Assembly: GCF_029784165.1 (NCBI RefSeq)
Contig: NC_073695.1
Location: forward strand, 234,843,844 to 234,907,843
Source: Wyeomyia smithii
Taxonomy: Eukaryota > Arthropoda > Insecta > Diptera > Culicidae
Direction: 5' to 3'
DNA: 64,000 nucleotides
Shown here: positions 1 to 12,622 of the stretch, in pieces
How positions within the stretch are numbered: position 1 is the stretch's first letter
How the letters are laid out: each line of letters opens with the position of its first letter
Notes under the pieces: model-generated
What the model was told of the DNA's origin: nothing
Seen by the model: the letters and a program-made list of their open reading frames with translations, nothing else
Databases searched by the model: none
Position numbers and translations under genes: made by a program

Positions 1-1940
1 GCTGTCAACACTTCTAATATTTGACGTAATTGTGTGTTTCGTTTGCGATGCTAGAATAAGATTATTCTTCGGTAGCAGTGGCGGTAATAACATTGAAATG
101 TGATATTTGATGACTTTGGATCGGGGGAACTTGCTGGTTTTGTTGACTACAATAATTTATCACTTCAGTTTTGCGTGGGAGAGTTATATTACATTACTTT
201 ATAATATCATTATTTGAATTGGTTTATGATAATATTTATGACCGTCAGTTCAAATTCTCATTGAAAAATAACACATTTATTATTTTAGTTGAATTGAACG
301 AAAATAATATGACACTAAATCAAAATACGTACTGAAACCTGGGTGGAAACGCAATCAATATGACTATTGAAGTAGCATTCTATATCATGCGGTGTGGTAG
401 CGTGTTAAACTAAATTACGTCTTTCAATGTAAATGTTTCCATCCGTTTAAGGCAGTTTTTACTATGTGTCTTCACACTGTTCATGCTCCGTGAAAACTCT
501 CGTGTAGTTTTTGTAGGTTATATTGGTTTCAAATTGCTATAGTCTTTTCATCTGCAAATTCACATATTAATTTCTACGATGTACAATTTATGAATTATGA
601 TTTTTGAAGTAGTTGATGACTGAGCAAGTCGGGCAGATTCGGATCGATAGTTCGGATCGGAAGATAGTAGGACAAACCTGACGACAATAGAGCCGATATC
701 CTTGTGCAAATGAAAATTAATTATTAAATGTAGCATGAAATGTTAGGACATATAAAAAAGATCTCGATTTTCATTTTCTACCAACTGAAGTTTATAAATT
801 TCAATACATAACATGCAAAAGAATAATAAAAAAAAATTCGAGAAACATATGGTGAGTGCCAGTTATGTTGAAATGAAATGCACTAATATAAGGCAGATTT
901 ATTGTATGCCATAAGTGATTGTTGTGCTGCTGAATTGAAATAAAATATTAGCGCGTTACAACGAAATTGAACGAATTGTGTTTGAAACATCAAATTTACT
1001 CGATGTTTCTGAGAAACAACATTGCGGAGTTTGCTCAGACGTGGCCATTCCTTTCTAAAATTATTCAAAAAATGCAAAAAATAATATGAAAATTATGATT
1101 CCACACTGTGTTCGTTATGCTACGTTGAAGCAAAATAAAAACACATGAGAAAATACGTCGAAAGTGGTTGTTGTGCTGCATTTTGCTGCTGAAAACATGA
1201 ACTGAAACGAAATATTACCCAAGCCCAAATAGAGCCCAAACACGAGTCTCCGCCACTCTATGTCCATTTATTTCTATCCGAGCGAAAGCTCCGGTGACTA
1301 GGAGAGCTGAGAGTGGCGATTAATTAATGCTCTCGAATCCGAACTCACCTATGTCACTCGCGCACTGCTGAATACCTCGCGTGATCGAACTGACTTTTTA
1401 AAGCTTAGCCTAAACCTAGATAGAAGACTGCTACTTTTCTGGGTTCTAACTATTTCAAACAGTGTAATTGTAAACCTTTTGGATAATGTGGAAGGAACGT
1501 TGTTACCGTTACATCCGCCCCCGCTTTAATATGCTGTGAGCCTTCTTAAAAAAAGAATCGCGTCGGCCTGCCATGCTGGTAGGAACGATATTTTTATAAC
1601 TCTCTAAATGAATTTAAATCGTTTGCTCGTGCAGTTACTCTTTGTTAGTCTTCGTTAAAATCAGTCTGTGTTTTAATGCATACTTACAAACTACTTACAA
1701 ATCTCCCGGTATGCACTTCTCCCCTTTCAGTCCGTTTTACGTTTTACGTCATTCGATTGCGTTCAATATCTAACGATTTTTTTTAAGGTATTTAGATTAT
1801 ATACATACACACTTGCATAAAATTATATTTATTCCAATTTCTTTTTAGATTTATATACACATTATTGTTTGTCTGTATATTTAATCTGTTTTATTTTAGT
1901 TTTTTATCCGGCCGTTTTGGTATATAAATCTCATGTCATG
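1..1940. other. AT-rich non-coding sequence, no gene seen
   Basis: No convincing coding frame or named repeat is visible. A more GC-rich patch at about 1,210-1,560 ends in a run containing CCGCCCCCGC and could be an old LTR or retroposon relic, but I could not find paired ends. The last part (about 1,700-1,940) lies just past the 3' side of the minus-strand LINE described next and is probably its 3' untranslated region. Confidence 0.5.
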
Positions 1941-1944
1941 TTTA

Positions 1945-3718
1945 TTATTCGATTTCGAAGCTGGATTCTTCTTCACTTCCTATAGTATTGTAAATCTCTT
2001 CCACTTTTTTCTTAAATTCTGCTTTATTTTTCGCTAATTCGTGCCATTCTGTTTCTGATATCTCCATTAGTTTGTTTTTGTCTTCCCTAATCGTGTCATT
2101 CCTTGTTTTCGCGGGTCGTCCTCTCTTTTTTCCGTAAATTCCAATCTTTCAGCTGATTTTAATGGGTGTCCTTGTTCTCTTCTTTGTATGTGTGCCCAGT
2201 ATTTCAGCCTCATTACTCTTACTCTATTCACTGCTGTTTTACCATTTAATAATTTTGAAACCCTTATTCTACCTTTTGGCCTATCCCTAGCTAATTTCAA
2301 TAATTCCCTAATAATTTGCAATTCGTATCTAGCAACCGATGTTCTATTCTTTTTAACCCATGCCGATGATTTGAGGCCGTAGGTTATTGCCGGTAATATA
2401 ACAGTCTTGTCTATTAATTTTGCTATATACCAGCTTGGTTTAATTTTTTTCATAAATTCTAAAACTACCTTTGTGGTATTGAGAGCTTGTCTACATCTAA
2501 TTCTTGTTGAATTTGGTCTATCCAATGTCTCCGTAAAATATGTTCCAAGGTATCTTAATGTTTGTATGACTTCATATTTATCGTTATCTATTTCAATAAT
2601 GTCAGGAATATTTCTGTCTGAATTAGGCTCCCTTATTAATATTTTACTTTTATCTGTATTTAATTCTAATCCTACTTTACTTAATTCTACTTTTAATAAT
2701 ATAATTATTTTTACAAGTTCATCTACATTTTTAGTTATCAGTAACAAATCATCTGCAAAGGCTAGGATAATTGGGAGACCTTTGTCATGCAACTCTAAGA
2801 TATTTAATGTTCCTATCTTTTCCTTAATCTGTTTTGGACAGCTGTTTGGACAGCCTTGTTATATTCCTCTAGATTTTATTGTTTGATTGCTTTCTATGCC
2901 TTCCCATCAAATACTTGTACGCTCAAAATTTATCGCTTGTCTAACTCTATTGATAATATGCTGTGGTACATTTAATTCTTGTAATATATGTTCTATAGAT
3001 TCTAATTTGACATTATCGAATGCTTTGCTTATGTCTAATGAGCCTACTATTAATGTTTGACCTCTATTCCAATAAGCTTCTAAATATCTTCTAGCATAGT
3101 ACATCTGATCGTCCGTAGATCTATTATTAACGAATGCTGCTTGGTGGTATCCAGGGTTTCCTGCGTACTCTCTAAGTCTTCCTGCTAGCCATGTTGCATA
3201 TATTTTGTAACCAAGGTTACATAGTGTTATTCTCCTGAAGTAAGATGTCAGATATGTTCTTTTTATTCGTTCTCCTATTTCGAAATCGTTCAATCCGTTG
3301 AAAAACTTTATGATTTCGGTTTCGTTATGATCGTTTATTCTCTTTTTAAGGTCTTGTTTTTTCTAAAAAAACTTCTATGTTCTAAACAACTGAGTATCTA
3401 TTCCTTTTTTATTGCTCGTCTTATTTTAGCTTTTGCTTTCATTAGTGCTTCTTTTGCTGCTTTTCTGTGAGGTGTTATTGGGTTCCCTTTTGTTTTTAAT
3501 ACTTTTTTAGCACTATCGTTGATCTTTCTAACTAATTTTTCATATGCTTCAGTTTTTTCAAGATTTTCTACATTTATTTTTGGTTGGTTGTTTAGAATTT
3601 CATGGTATTTCTTTTGAGTTTGTTCTTGTTGTAATGTGTTGGGCTGCAATTTCATTCGATTTTTGTTGCTCTTGTTACATTTAGAACTATTTCGAATTTT
3701 AATGCTAGCAATTTGCAA
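1945..3718 (-). pseudogene. Broken non-LTR retrotransposon reverse transcriptase (RTE-like)
   Basis: This is a decayed ORF2 of a LINE, which would copy its own RNA into a nicked chromosomal target. Reading the minus strand, a lysine-rich linker (3,718-3,398) is followed by an RT block with YRRITLCNLGYKIYA and SLDISKAFDNV (3,293-2,907). Next comes a degraded RGI-QGCP motif near 2,870, then the catalytic box AFADDLLLI with thumb and C-terminal region (2,792-2,067). The true C-terminus continues in another frame with TEWHELAKNKAEF and stops at 1,945. The TEWHELAK-type ending and the RSTDDQMYYARRYLE motif resemble the RTE/BovB group, though the clade is a judgement. At least three frame breaks are visible. 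Sequence between the QGCP and FADD motifs is missing, and no endonuclease domain is seen. The copy is inactive. Confidence 0.8.
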
Positions 3719-3771
3719 TTTGTGGTCGGTAACCGTGTTCGAATTAATTTTGACCCAAAAAAAAATTATTT

Positions 3772-4812
3772 TAGAACAGTAGTGTCTTCAAAAAAGTTGT
3801 TCCATCGATTCAGTGCAACAAAAATTGACTTTTTTTCTGCCTTGGCTTCTATATACAATTTTTCCGTGTATTTTGATGCAAAACCATATTCCCCTGAGTT
3901 TGGCCATACTTCAAGTTAAGAGGCAACAATAGCGCCATTTTGAATTTTCGAGAAAATGGAGATATTTGGTGTTTTTTCGACGCCATTTTGTTTGAAAGGC
4001 AAATATTAAAATTCTAAGAGTTTGTCCACATATTAGCATCTTGTTTCCCTTCTTTTAAAACAAACAGATCTTCAATCGGACAAAAACTGAGCTCATAACG
4101 GTGATTCTATGAAACTGGTTTTGGCATGGTTTTAGTTTGTCTTATATTGATTAAAAAAGTCTCAAAAATCGATTGGTATCGCTTACACTCTTGATATTAC
4201 AATAAATAGATTTTAAATAGGCTAATCTAACGGCGAGATGAACCTATTTTAGTATTGTAGGGGAATTGGGGCGAAATTGATATGTTGCTGACACACCTAC
4301 CAATCGATTCCTGAGACTTTTTTACTCAATATAAGACATAATTTGACTACCACTTTTAGATATTAGCGCATTACCATTAATGCTTATACATACGCGATAT
4401 TATTTCGCTTTGTGAAATAGTTACACTAAAACCATGCCAAAACCGGTTTCGTAGAATCAGTTTTCGTCCGATTCAAGATCTGCTTTTTTAAAAGATGGGT
4501 TAGAAAATTCTTTTTTTATTACTTTATTAAGGTGGCTTTCAGCCACAGGCTGGTTCAATACCATCTTTTTCACAAAATGCTAATATGTGGACAAACTCTT
4601 GGAATTTTGATATTTGGCTTTCAAACAAAATGGCGTCGAAAAAACATCAAAAATTTCCGATTTCTTGAAAATTCAAAATGGCGTCACTGTTGACCCTGAA
4701 GGTGAAATGTGTTCAAACTCGGGAGAATTTGTTTCTGAATCAAAATACATGAAAAAATCATACATAGAAGCCAAGGCAAAAAAAAAGTTGCACTTGTTGT
4801 TTTGTGATTGAA
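3772..4812. repeat. Foldback (long inverted repeat) element
   Basis: The left arm (about 3,772-4,175) and right arm (about 4,298-4,812) are reverse complements along most of their length. Paired landmarks are GCCTTGGCTTCTATATA at 3,839 with its complement near 4,768, AACGCCATTTTG-type blocks near 3,980 and 4,630, GTTTGTCCACATATTAGCA at 4,021 with its complement near 4,580, and the GACTTTTTTACTC-type inner ends near 4,160 and 4,315. The loop of about 120 bp carries nothing recognised. The right arm is longer because a short retroposon tail sits in it at 4,508-4,562. No transposase is present. Confidence 0.8.
4508..4562 (-). mobile_element. Short retroposon 3'-end relic
   Basis: The plus strand reads TTTTTTTATTACTTTATTAA, then GGTGGCTTTCAGCCACAGGC and TGGTTC. 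Read on the minus strand it is a 3' end with an AATAAAG-type signal and an A-rich tail. It lies inside the right foldback arm and has no partner in the left arm, so it was probably inserted there. Related relics lie at 17,552-17,606 and 30,083-30,127. Confidence 0.6.
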
Positions 4813-6620
4813 CCAACAGTGAGAAACGATTCCAACTTTTCTCATCTTGGAATTTAAAAATCTGCTTTGTTCGGCAAAAGAAATAACTTTGTTGAAGACA
4901 TTATACAGCCGTTATGTCTTCAGCAAAGTTTTATTAATTATTCTCCATGTTACAGAAGTTGGAATTTTGTGATTAACCCACCTATAAATGGGAAACGAAT
5001 CTTATTTTTCTCTTTTCTGCACATAAAAATCCATTTTATTCGGTAAAGTTATAGCAAATTTTGTTAGAAAAAGAAATGAGATAGATAGCAATAAACTTTA
5101 TTAGATGAATTTGTTCGTTTCGTCATAGCAAACAACATTATATAATATTGCAAAATTCTAGGAAACCACAAGTAAATATTAAATCGGAAATATTGATTTT
5201 TAGTGATAATGTACAGAAAACTCCACAAAAGTCCATTTAAATAGGCAGATAGAAGTATGGTGTCTTCGACAAAGTTGTTTCTTACAGAATGTGATACAAT
5301 TTAGCAAAGCAATGTGATTTTTTATATACCAAATTAAAGAAAGTTATGGTATAGTGTCTTTGGCGGAGTGTAGATAATAATTTTGTCCTTCAAAAAAAAA
5401 AATCTGTGAAAAAAAATTCAAACTGTTCTGCAAGATATTATAACTTTTTCTTCTTGATTTCTTCTTGATTTCTTCATGATCGGACCGTCCGCGATGTTTA
5501 GGTAATCTCTTGTAGTTTTCATAAAAATAAGATATACGAAATATGGGCTTTTTCCAATAACTCTTTTATACAACTTATTTCCAAAAATGAATTTCTTTCA
5601 AAGTGTGTATTTTTTCGGAAAGACGAAATTATTCAAATCTACATTTTTGCCGAAGACGTCACACCGATCAAAGACACCATTTTGGCTCTAAAATTTATTA
5701 TGGACAGCGACATAACTATGAAAGCTGCTCAAAAATGAGTCGTGTTTCAAAAAATTTCTATATTTTTATGATTTAGGATATTCTATAATATTATGATCTT
5801 TTAAAAAATTACGCGATTTAATTGGATTTATATTTTTGCTGAAGATTGTAAAACGCTATATTTGGAAATTACAAAGTTATTTCTTTATCAGAAGTAAGAA
5901 TTTTCATGCAGAAGATTTTTTTCATTGAAACAATCGAAAAGACTTATATTTTTTTGAAGTAGAATAGACGTACTTTCAGAACATCGAAAAGTTATCGTAT
6001 TTTTGCGTACTGCTGAGTAATTTGAAGTTAAACTAACCCTTGAAAACCGTTAATGGTTGAATTACTTTTTATTTTGAAACATAGCTAGTTGAAATCAGTT
6101 CAGTTCAGCAAAAATGTGTATTTCTATTTGGTTAATAATTTTGTAGAAGGTATAAAATATGTAGAAAATCCAGGGAAAAAGTTATATTTGAAATTATGAT
6201 TTATGTGAACTTTGCATATAAAACTTTTTATGTCTTTTTTAACATAAGAGATAGAAATCCGACACCTTCGACAAAGTTGATTGTAAAATCATTTCCACAA
6301 CTTTTTTGAAGTTACTAGCTGTCTATCTCACTGTCCTGAAAAAATAAATTTTCCATATCACTTCAAGGTGAATTAATCACTAAATCGTACATTCTAAAAG
6401 AAGCACAGTAAAATACATAGAAACTTTTCTGAATAAAGTATATCACTAAAATCAAACTTGAAGACGCTATTAATTTTGCGCACGAAATCAGCAAAATAAA
6501 TCACTGTGCAACAGCATAACATAGCATCTTTTGCACCTTGAAACGTTTATGCAAAGTTTCAGCCAAAACAAAAATGATAGATTGAATTGGTTGCAATGTT
6601 TTTTGTGGCACTACCGTACA
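4813..6620. repeat. Degenerate dispersed-repeat block
   Basis: This is an AT-rich stretch without a coding frame. It carries repeated variants of CTTCGACAAAGTTG (4,885 inverted, 4,917, 5,261, 6,274). It also has segments shared with other places in the window: AGCTGCTCAAAAATGAGTCG near 5,724 and GCATCTTTTGCACCTTGAAA near 6,523 recur in variant form at 36.5-36.9 and 39.8-40.1 kb. It is probably several overlapping old copies of one repeat family. Boundaries cannot be set by eye. Confidence 0.55.
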
Positions 6621-7267
6621 AAAGTGTCCAGTCGTCAGCATAGTGTCGCACCGCAGTACTTTTCCAAAGCCTGCTTCTGTGTGTTTTCTTTAGAGTGATT
6701 TTTGTTGCGCTCAGCTGTGGTGGGAGCAGCAAGTGTATAACTTTCTGCTAGCAGCAAAATCAATTCGCAAGGCAGAAAAAAAAATTCTGTGCAAAAAAAT
6801 CGCTCTACGCAGTGCTCATACTGACTGAGAAGTGAGCGGTGAATATTTATTCTATTCTTTCCACACACTGAGGAGAATAACAAGCCAGCTTTCAATATTT
6901 CATTCCTTTCGACTTTTGTCCTTCTTAGGCACTTCATGTTTTCGTCGACTTATCTTGCCTTTTTATTTTTTATTCTTAATTACTTTCTATTATGGTCCCG
7001 CGTTTGCTAAGCTAACGGGCGGGTCTGTCATTTTTTTTAATTTTTCCTGTTAAAAGTCAATCTTTATATTCGTTTACTCTAAAACTACTGAACCGATCGG
7101 CGTGAAAATTTGTATGTATCACACAAATAAAACACAAATTTCTACACGACTCGAGAACTAATCAAGCAAATGAAACCGAATTGGCATGTGGGGGAGCAAG
7201 AAACATCTTTGCCTCCAACTCTGAAAAAAGGGAGGAGGGTCCCATACAAATGCAACAGATATTTTAA
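6621..7267. other. Non-coding sequence, no gene seen
   Basis: No supported gene. ACTGAACCGATCGGCGTGAA near 7,087 has the look of a dispersed mosquito repeat but has no second copy in this window. Confidence 0.4.
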
Positions 7268-7385
7268 CCAGTACAGGATGAAAATTATCACTCGCGTTCT
7301 TTTTTTCGCAAGCCGATTCCCATTTTAATAGGCCAATTCTGAACAACTTTGTATGACAAACTTGAAATCCTCAAGTAATACTACA
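7268..7385 (+). repeat. Dispersed repeat segment 'a', copy 1
   Basis: It contains GAACAACTTTGTATGACAAA and CGCAAGCCGATTCCC. It matches 11,719-11,840 in the same orientation over about 120 bp with small differences. It is probably one module of the composite repeat that continues at 7,479. Confidence 0.7.
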
Positions 7386-7478
7386 GGTATACCTCGATTT
7401 TACGCACATTCTCGTTTTTGAAATGTGCGTAAAATCGAATTGTGCATAAAATCGAATCACAATTTTTAATTTTTTATA

Positions 7479-7965
7479 GCCCAAATTTAACTTCCGTGAT
7501 TGGAAATGTGCAAGAAAACATGTAGGGGTCATCCAATCAGTATGTAACGTTCGAAAGGGGGGTTGGAAAGCTTGACAACTCATAGAAACAATATAAGGGG
7601 CCAAAAAATAGAATGACATAGGACTATAGGAGCGGGGTCAAAGAAGGTTAATATTTGCGTTACGTAATTAATAGACGTTCTCTAATGTGCCTTGGAAAAC
7701 TCACCCAGAACATATGCAAAATGCTTGAAAATAATCACTTAAAACAATAAAATGGGCGCGTGTGTATGTGAGTATATATGTGTATGTGTGTTTGCGTGTG
7801 TATATGTGTGTGGATGTATGTATGTATGTATCCGTATATGTGTGCGTATTTGTTGTGTGTGTGTGTGTGTTGTGTTTGTGTATGTGTGTGTGTGAGTATA
7901 TGTGTGGCTCACACATTTATTTTTACCCACATGCTAATGCTAAGGAGGCATTAAAAACAGTTCCT
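7479..7965 (+). repeat. Microsatellite-bearing dispersed repeat 'b', copy 1
   Basis: Two modules, GTGCAAGAAAACATGTAGGG (near 7,507) and GCTAAGGAGGCATTAAAAAC (near 7,939), flank a TG-rich microsatellite. The same modules, reverse-complemented, flank a CA-rich microsatellite at 12,222-12,622, so both are copies of one repeat. This copy holds about 140 bp (7,611-7,750) that is absent from the other. Both strands give short open frames here, but they are by-products of the repeat. Confidence 0.8.
7754..7908. repeat. Impure TG/TATG microsatellite
   Basis: Alternating purine-pyrimidine tract built of TG, TATG and TGTATG units with occasional GC interruptions. It lies inside repeat 'b' and would read as valine/cysteine repeats if translated, which should not be taken as coding. 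Confidence 0.95.
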
Positions 7966-8189
7966 CTAGCTTGTAACAGTACACATTTCATATAAAAGTT
8001 TCAGTAAATTACTCAAAAAGAGATTGTGTGCGTACGACGTCAAATATTTGTTGAAATTAGGACCTCAGAAGGGCAATAAAATCACGTTTCACGGCAACCT
8101 GAATTCAATCATATTTCAATAAGCAGTACTCAATCATATTGTATTTTGATGATTTTGAAGAATTTAGACAACAACAAAAAAAAAACAAT

Positions 8190-8442
8190 TTCGCACGCTT
8201 AGCCTTGGGGCTAATAGCGGTCTCAATCAACTAGATTAGTCGAGAGAATTCGTTATCGATATTGTTTTTGGCACATTTTGCATGTGTGCGATAAGTACAA
8301 CGATACACCGTGCCCCAGTGCTGAGTCGTTTAAATTTTCAGCTCGAAAAGTTCTACGACTCGATCGGGAATCGAACCTGATATCACAACCGTGTGGGAGA
8401 GCTAGCCGACCGACATCGCTAACCACAGAGCCACGGGGACCA
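8190..8442 (-). mobile_element. tRNA-derived SINE
   Basis: On the minus strand the element begins GGTCCCCGTGGCTCTGTGGT, which contains an RNA polymerase III A-box-like sequence. A B box, GGTTCGATTCCCG, follows about 60 bp downstream (8,369-8,381). The body runs through GACTCAGCACTGGGGCACGG towards 8,190, followed by an A-rich stretch on the plus strand. This arrangement is diagnostic of a tRNA-headed SINE. Such elements make no protein and move using a LINE's enzyme. The family name is not certain. Confidence 0.8.
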
Positions 8443-8449
8443 AGAATTT

Positions 8450-11400
8450 AGATGCTCATTTCGAATCGAGTTTAATAGCTTAGTAACTGACTTCGTGAAT
8501 GCATCCGTTTTTAAGTTATTTTGAACTTAAATTAAGAAAATTCCAAAAATGAACACTAAATTATACGTTGATCAATAATTGAATAAATTTTTCCCTCTAA
8601 TTAATTTTTGTTAAAACAATACATTAATTTCGAATGATAAAGCTCTTGGCGATCAACTTTCTGCAGGCATCCGTTTATGAAATATATCAATGTTAAGTTT
8701 GAAAAATTTTACTTTTCTAATAAATATACATTTTTTGTGAGTTCTTTGTGGTGCTCCAGCCTCAAATAGAGATTTGAAATACACGATCAATATATCTCAA
8801 CGTTTCATCGCTGGTCAAGGTCTAGTTTGAATATTATATATTTGGCGTAAAGTGTGAACAAAATTAATCACAAATATTTCTTGATTTGCTTAAAATTTTT
8901 AAGCGCCAATGAATTTCAGTTGCTGCTTTGTATTTGAACATGATAATATTATTGATTTATTATTCCATGAAGCACATCTAAAAAAGTAATTAGACAGTCT
9001 CGAGCTTTAAATACTGTTCACGAGGTTTCAATCATAAATCGCAAGTTTAAAAGCCAACCAAACAATGACGTGCCATTATGTTGATGCATCAATCGCATCC
9101 TGCTGTAAATCTTTGCTCTGCCCCGTTGCTTTAACTTCAACTGATTGTCCGACACAATTCCGACCCAAAATAGCTATCTCATTCCTTCGATGATTGAGCA
9201 TCTTGGTTCGGCTGGCACACGGCGTTGCTTGGGGCCTTTTGTCAGGTAGGCAAGATCAAATTTTCTGTGATTAATAGCTGCACACACTCGGTAGCGCACT
9301 AAGCGAACCGAAAGGTGACATGATTATCCTCGAAAGGGTGTAGCATCATAAATATTCGATTTGAAATAGCACCCCGGAACCCATGTTGATTAATGGGACG
9401 CAAATGATTAATGTACAGCCGAAAGGGGACAGTTTTTGGAGCAGTAAAAACGCAGAAATTCAATCTCCCTTGGTAATTCTAGAAGATGTGACTTTTCTTT
9501 TAGAAATTCATTGCACTATAAAAACTGACATCTATCATCACAACAAGCCGTAAAATTTCGTAGGCCCGTTGGATCACATAATTCGAGAAATCTCTTTCGC
9601 CAAATTGTCATATAGATCTAATAATCACCAGAATCTTCCATCCAATAAACTTAGTTTATTCAGTTCTTGGCGCGAACACAACACGAAGAAAAACAAATCA
9701 ACTTGCACAACGCATTGGCCCCAAAATGAGTCTTCTTCCCGAAAGCACGTTGAATGCAGCTGAGAAATACGACTGTCAAAATTTATTGTAAATGGCTTCA
9801 ACACTAAACTAATCACCATAAATGCATTCCAAATAAATTGTTTCTCCTATTCGCCTGCCAGTCCGTCGTTCCGGCTTGCAGTAAGAAACTTGAAAACCCC
9901 CAAATGGGAAGAAAAATAAACCATTAAAATTTTTCAAACGCATGAAACAAATCACACTTCCACAACATTTAGTAGCTCTTAACACCCCCCCGTCTCTTCA
10001 CACCGCCCGCCTAGATTTTCGGCTGCAGTAAACGTGAATGAATGGATGGCGCTCATAAAGTAGGAGGAAATATAAAATAAATAAACTCGATCTCGGCACG
10101 CCACACCATTTGACATGCAGTTACAAAAAAATAGACATGTAGTAACGAGCTGGGAGAACATTTCTATTCAACACGGCACTCGGTGAGTGCAGCCGAGCCG
10201 GTCGGCCCCTTTTCCATGCCCTATAGGCCGGCGACGGCTAGCTAGCCAGTAGCAGGTTCCATCATTTTCTTCCAGGGCCTGTAATTTATCGGTATGGAAG
10301 GAGGATTCGGTCGGCTGGCTGAAAGTGAAGAAGAAATTTACTTGGATGCTGCATCGTAATGTAGTTTTACTTTCGTAGTTGTAGTTTTCACTGGTATTCG
10401 TCTGTAAAAGGAAAGATTTTATGTTATTTGAATTGTAACGATAGTGTTATTAACATGTTCAAATGAATTTCAAATGTTTTTGGGTTGGATAAAACAAAAA
10501 CACTAAGAATCGCTTCTGTGCGCTGATGTAGGATAATTATTCAGCATCAGCGGTCCTATCGATTTAATTGAAGCGGAAAGCACCTTTCTGCAAGAGAGTA
10601 TTTGATTCCTTTCGTAGACAAACCATGCAAGTTGGTTAAGGACGACGATGCACATACCGTCGCGCCATTCCAGGTGGCAGAAATCCAGTTCCATCGTGTG
10701 AATCATTAGAAGACTAACAGTAAGCTCTAGTTTTCGAACCAAAACGTCAGCCATCGAGGAAGAGGCGAACCACAACCGCAAATTACCATCGGCCAAACGG
10801 GAAGGATGCCAGCGCTTTCCACAGGTTAGCTTGGCTACTGATTGCAGCAGCACACCTGCACCGTTCGTTCTAACATACTTCTCTGTCTGCTACCTACCGA
10901 CAACCATCGACTTTGACCATACTACTCCGAACGAGTTAGGTTTCTGAGTTTCACAATGAAGTCGCGATCTCCCGCTGGGACTGAGTGCATAACTGTGCGT
11001 TGAGCCACATGATTAGTAGAATGCGTCTTCATGCAGTCGAAGAGGATGCAAGTTTGGTTGTACAATTTGTTTCGAAAAAAGTATCGTCAGTATTAGAAGT
11101 TGATCTATAGGTACTAAAATCGATTGTGCGGCGATTATTACAAACTGTCGTTATGTTTGATACTCTAACAGATGCCGTCCCACCAGGTGCTGCCAACTAT
11201 CACTTTTCTAAGCGTGCAATTGTATTAGCATTTACCGGAAAAGTTATCAATTTTCTGCAAACGCCACGGCTGCTCTCGGCGCTCTCCAGTAACGCAACCA
11301 ACGCACGGTTCATTCTAATTTGCTAGCTGTCAATCAGACGCTTCGATGAAATTCATCCGATTTTCGTTGATTGATTTTATTTTAAAAGCGTCATAGATAG

Positions 11401-11718
11401 AGCGCTGACAAATAGGCTTTAGGGTTCGGCTGCGTTCCGGCTGGTCTGGTCCTACACAGCAAATGGAAAGGCGTAAATTTAAAAAAAATCTGTTATGGCT
11501 AGTTCGAGACTGGGCTTCTTTATTATCGTACAAAATGGTGTGAAGGTTCTCAGGATTGAAGAAAAAAAAAATTCAGCATCTATACTAATAGTTGAGAATA
11601 GATTTTATTCTATTCCTGAATAATTTCCGGTACACTTTAGAAACAAATACTGGAGGAAAATAATTATAAAACAGGCATCCAACAGCAGTAAACAGTTATC
11701 CAACAACCGGTATTATAT
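8450..11718. other. Apparently single-copy non-coding DNA
   Basis: No coding frame with protein-like composition and no recognised repeat. GC content is higher around 9.1-11.4 kb. Homeodomain-like sites such as TGATTAATGGG occur near 9,390, and GCCGGCGACGGCTAGCTAGC lies at 10,227. It may be intron or enhancer sequence, but nothing here proves it. Confidence 0.4.
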
Positions 11719-11840
11719 GCAAGGATGTAAATTATCACTCACGCTCATTTATTTTTTTGCAAGCCGATAGCTCATTTGATAAGCACATATCTGAACAACT
11801 TTGTATGACGAACTTGAAGTCCTCAAGAAGTACTACAACG
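11719..11840 (+). repeat. Dispersed repeat segment 'a', copy 2
   Basis: It contains GAACAACTTTGTATGACGAA and matches 7,268-7,385 in direct orientation. The neighbouring 'b' copy is in inverted orientation, so the two modules have been rearranged relative to each other between the copies. Confidence 0.7.
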
Positions 11841-12221
11841 TTGTCGAAGAGAGTATTGCTCGTACTCACGGTACTTTTACTGTAAGCTTGTAAACGATTG
11901 TTGTCATTACCATGTTTTAACAACGTTTTTTGTTGTTGAATCTACCACCGACAATAATTTTACCATGAAAAACATTGTCAGTGACTTCTAAATGTATGGG
12001 AAAAATGCCTGAAAAAATGCTGTTAAGATACATAACGACCCCCCTTTTCATGGTAAAAATGGCAAAAACGATGTTTTTTATTGTTCTGGACAATGATATT
12101 TAATGTAAAATTGATGTATTTACAATGAAAAACATAGTTAAATTATGGTATAGCTATGTACAATTACAACAATTTTTAAGGTTTTATAAATGTTTTTTTA
12201 ATGTTATTTTTTTGGGGAGAT

Positions 12222-12307
12222 AGAGGAGCTGTTTTCAATGCCTCCTTAGCTTTAGCACACACACATACACACACGCACACACACACACACACACAAACAC
12301 ACACCCA

Positions 12308-12360
<53 letters not shown>

Positions 12361-12622
12361 GCATACATATATACACACATCCACACATATATACGCACAT
12401 ACACGCACATACACACACATACACACACATACACACGTACACACGCAAACACACATACACATATATACAAACAAACACACACGCTCCTATGTCATTCTCC
12501 TTTTTGGCCCCTTACATTGTTTTTATAAGTTGTCAAGCTTCCCAACCCCCCTTTCGAACGTTACATACTAATTGCATGACCCCTACATGTTTTCTTGCAC
12601 ATTTCCGATCACGGAAGTCAAA
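12222..12622 (-). repeat. Microsatellite-bearing dispersed repeat 'b', copy 2
   Basis: Inverted relative to 7,479-7,965. The minus strand carries GCTAAGGAGGCATTGAAAAC, then the microsatellite, then GTGCAAGAAAACATGTAGGG. The two copies are about 4.3 kb apart and could pair as an inverted repeat. Confidence 0.8.
12259..12482. repeat. CA/TACA microsatellite
   Basis: CA dinucleotide runs, the longest near 12,313-12,353, grade into ACATACAC and ATATACGC units. It is complementary in sense to the TG tract at 7,754-7,908. Confidence 0.95.

Noticed and set aside
1210..1560. Possible LTR (TG...CA-like block with CCGCCCCCGC)
   Set aside because: No paired LTR, primer-binding site or polypurine tract could be found.
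2407..2886. 159-codon plus-strand frame
   Set aside because: It is the shadow of the minus-strand reverse transcriptase.
7701..7995. Open frames on both strands rich in His/Thr or Val/Cys
   Set aside because: They are translations of the TG microsatellite and its flanking repeat; the same happens at 12.2-12.5 kb.
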